7,068 bases of DNA from NCBI GenBank assembly GCA_905236225.1, contig CAJOPM010000179.1:1-7068 (forward strand). The letters are read 5' to 3'. The notes beneath the pieces are model-generated. The model ran no database searches. It was not told the origin of the DNA and saw nothing but the letters and a program-made list of their open reading frames with translations. The DNA comes from an uncultured Eubacterium sp. (GTDB lineage Bacteria > Bacillota > Clostridia > Lachnospirales > Lachnospiraceae). Positions 5,218 to 7,068 of this stretch are shown here, in pieces (position 1 is the stretch's first letter; every line of letters begins with the position of its first letter). The translations under genes were made by a program, and so were the position numbers.

Positions 5218-7050
5218 TTGCCTAGAAGAGTTAGAAAAAGAATCAAACAACTGAAGTTTTCGTCTAGAATGAAAAGGAAGCTGGCGCTTTTATTTATAAT
5301 AATCGCGCTGGCTTTGATTGCTATTATAGCAAGGATTGTATATATTCAAGTTGTAAACGGAGACAAATACACTAAAACCGTACTTGGACAACAAGAATAC
5401 AGCACACAGACAATTCCGTTTAAAAGAGGCGATATTACGGACAGAAAGGGAACTGTCCTTGCTACCAGTACAGAAGTATATAATGTAATACTGGACTGCA
5501 AGGTGCTGACAAGTAGCGAAAAATATATAGAGCCCACTATAGATGCGCTCTCGGATTGTTTTGACGTTACGAAAAAGAAGCTTAAAAAAATACTTAAAAA
5601 GTATCCAAACAGCCAATACTATGTACTGAAAAAAGAACTTACATACAGTCAGATACAAGAGTTTCAGGAAATATTAGATGATGACGAAAATCATCCTTAT
5701 GTGGGCGGAGTTTGGTTTGAAAAAGAATATGAAAGACAATATCCCTACAGTACTTTGGCAAGTAGCGTAGTGGGCTTTACAACGTCCGGGAATGAAGGAA
5801 TCAGCGGGCTTGAGAACTATTATAACAGTATGTTAAATGGTGTGGACGGTAGAAAATACGGTTATCTTGAAGAGGGCAGTGAAGATACTACAACAATAGT
5901 TGAGGCACAGGATGGTAATACACTGGTTACAACGCTTGATGTCAATATACAATCAATAGTAGAAGAGAAAATAAAAGCATTTAATAAAAAATATTCATCA
6001 GGCACAAGTGACGGAAGCGCAAATACCGCAGCAATTGTAATGGATCCTAATAGTGGCGAAGTGCTTGCTATGGCTTCTTATCCTGATTACGATTTGAATA
6101 ATCCGTGGGATCTTTCTGAGTATTACTCGGAAGATGAAATTGAGAATATGTCAGATAAGAAAAAACTTAAAGTACTTAATTCAATCTGGCAGAATTTCTG
6201 CATAACAACAACTTATGAACCCGGATCTACAATGAAACCTTTTACTGTTGCAACAGGACTTGAGACAGGTACTATGAGCGGTAATGAAAGTTATGTTTGC
6301 AACGGTTACGAAAAGATCGGAGGCTTTACCATTCATTGTGTTAACAGAAACGGACATGGTACGTTAAACGTAAAAGAGGCTCTTATGGAGTCGTGTAACG
6401 ATGCGCTTATGCAAATGTCTTATTCTATTGGCAAGGATAATTTGTCCAAATATCAAAACATATTTGGATTTGGTCTTAAAACAAGTATTGATTTGCCCGG
6501 AGAAGCCAGGACCGATACTTTGGTATATTCTGCTGACGATATGTCGCTTACGACTATGGCGACTAATTCATTTGGGCAGAACATAAACGTTACTATGATT
6601 CAGATGGCCTGCGGATTTTCATCGCTGATAAATGGCGGTAATTATTATCAGCCACATATCGTAAGCAAGATTGTGGATGAGAACGGCGATACGGTGAGCA
6701 AAAACGAGCCGACTTTGCTTAAACAGACTATATCAGAAGATACATCAAACAAAATTAAAGAATATCTCAGGGCAGTTGTTAAGGATGGAACAGGATCTGA
6801 CGCAGGGGTTAAAGGCTATGATATCGGAGGGAAAACCGGAACTGCCCAAAAATATCCGCGCGGCAACGGTAATTACCTGGTTTCATTTATAGGATATGCA
6901 CCGCAAGATGATCCGCAGGTTGTAGTATATGTGATTGTTGATGAGCCAAATGTTGCAGATCAGGCGCATTCGAGCTATGCACAAGAGATAGCGCATGGAA
7001 TTTTTAAAGAAGTATTGCCATATATGAATATCTCAAAGGTCAAGGATTAG
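5218..7050 (+). CDS. Class B penicillin-binding protein, FtsI/SpoVD-like transpeptidase
   Basis: Membrane-anchored D,D-transpeptidase that cross-links peptidoglycan; by position it is the septal (FtsI/PbpB) or the sporulation (SpoVD) enzyme. From the TTG start it has 610 residues. A very basic cytoplasmic tail (1-21) is followed by one transmembrane helix (about 22-43) and a non-catalytic dimerisation-type domain opening with RGDITDRKGTVLA (70-82). The transpeptidase domain spans about 265-600. Its catalytic motifs are S337-T-M-K340 (in YEPGSTMKP), S392-C-N394 and K539-T-G541 (in GGKTGTAQK), all intact. The chain ends about 70 residues after KTG with no PASTA repeat, unlike B. subtilis PbpB and SpoVD. 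The gene follows the ftsL-like gene after 30 bases, in the same operon. The start is uncertain between 5218 and ATG 5269 (593 residues). FtsI and SpoVD cannot be told apart here, so no symbol is given. Confidence 0.93.
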   Translation: MPRRVRKRIKQLKFSSRMKRKLALLFIIIALALIAIIARIVYIQVVNGDKYTKTVLGQQEYSTQTIPFKRGDITDRKGTVLATSTEVYNVILDCKVLTSSEKYIEPTIDALSDCFDVTKKKLKKILKKYPNSQYYVLKKELTYSQIQEFQEILDDDENHPYVGGVWFEKEYERQYPYSTLASSVVGFTTSGNEGISGLENYYNSMLNGVDGRKYGYLEEGSEDTTTIVEAQDGNTLVTTLDVNIQSIVEEKIKAFNKKYSSGTSDGSANTAAIVMDPNSGEVLAMASYPDYDLNNPWDLSEYYSEDEIENMSDKKKLKVLNSIWQNFCITTTYEPGSTMKPFTVATGLETGTMSGNESYVCNGYEKIGGFTIHCVNRNGHGTLNVKEALMESCNDALMQMSYSIGKDNLSKYQNIFGFGLKTSIDLPGEARTDTLVYSADDMSLTTMATNSFGQNINVTMIQMACGFSSLINGGNYYQPHIVSKIVDENGDTVSKNEPTLLKQTISEDTSNKIKEYLRAVVKDGTGSDAGVKGYDIGGKTGTAQKYPRGNGNYLVSFIGYAPQDDPQVVVYVIVDEPNVADQAHSSYAQEIAHGIFKEVLPYMNISKVKD

Positions 7051-7068
7051 AGCCGGTGTTGTCAATTA

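Noticed and set aside
5187..5225. 12-codon frame from ATG 5187 overlapping the ftsL-like stop
   Set aside because: It is very short, contains the PBP ribosome binding site and ends just inside the PBP gene; no sign of function beyond possible coupling.

Overview
This window is a plus-strand, AT-leaning stretch of a low-to-moderate GC Firmicute. The best guess is a clostridial member of the Lachnospiraceae. This rests on gene order, protein style (MraZ beginning MFMGEYNHSIDAKGR, RsmH with a CxC...CxC cluster, an FtsL-like protein with a long basic N-terminus), strong AGGAG-type ribosome binding sites and non-ATG starts. No RNA gene, insertion sequence or CRISPR array is visible.

Region 1 (1-3060) is a thrS-lgt unit. 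A 163-base leader that is richer in G+C (about half, by eye count) and packed with inverted repeats precedes thrS (threonyl-tRNA synthetase, 655 aa). Fifteen bases after the thrS stop comes lgt (prolipoprotein diacylglyceryl transferase, 286 aa), whose Shine-Dalgarno overlaps the thrS stop codon. A near-perfect intrinsic terminator (3014-3059) closes the unit. The leader has no T-box, which is the usual control of aminoacyl-tRNA synthetase genes in this group.

Region 2 (3061-3278) is the control region of the division and cell wall (dcw) cluster. It has two candidate sigma-A promoters in tandem. Four copies of the heptamer AAGTGGT (one with a single change) follow at an exact 10-base period. 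A small hairpin comes next, and then a fifth AAGTGGT on top of the mraZ ribosome binding site. This is what a MraZ autoregulatory operator should look like.

Region 3 (3279-7050) is the start of the dcw operon: mraZ (transcription repressor), rsmH/mraW (16S rRNA C1402 N4-methyltransferase, GTG start), an ftsL-like divisome membrane protein, and a class B penicillin-binding protein (FtsI/SpoVD-like, TTG start, no PASTA domain). Gaps are 14-30 bases, there is no internal terminator, and the operon very probably continues past the right edge. These genes supply the septal peptidoglycan machinery and its repressor. Lgt makes lipoproteins and ThrS charges tRNA, so the upstream unit is housekeeping and separately transcribed.

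The genes themselves are conventional. The points worth a second look are regulatory (the thrS leader palindromes and the MraZ operator layout with its RBS-overlapping box), plus a ThrRS whose active-site surroundings differ from the E. coli type.
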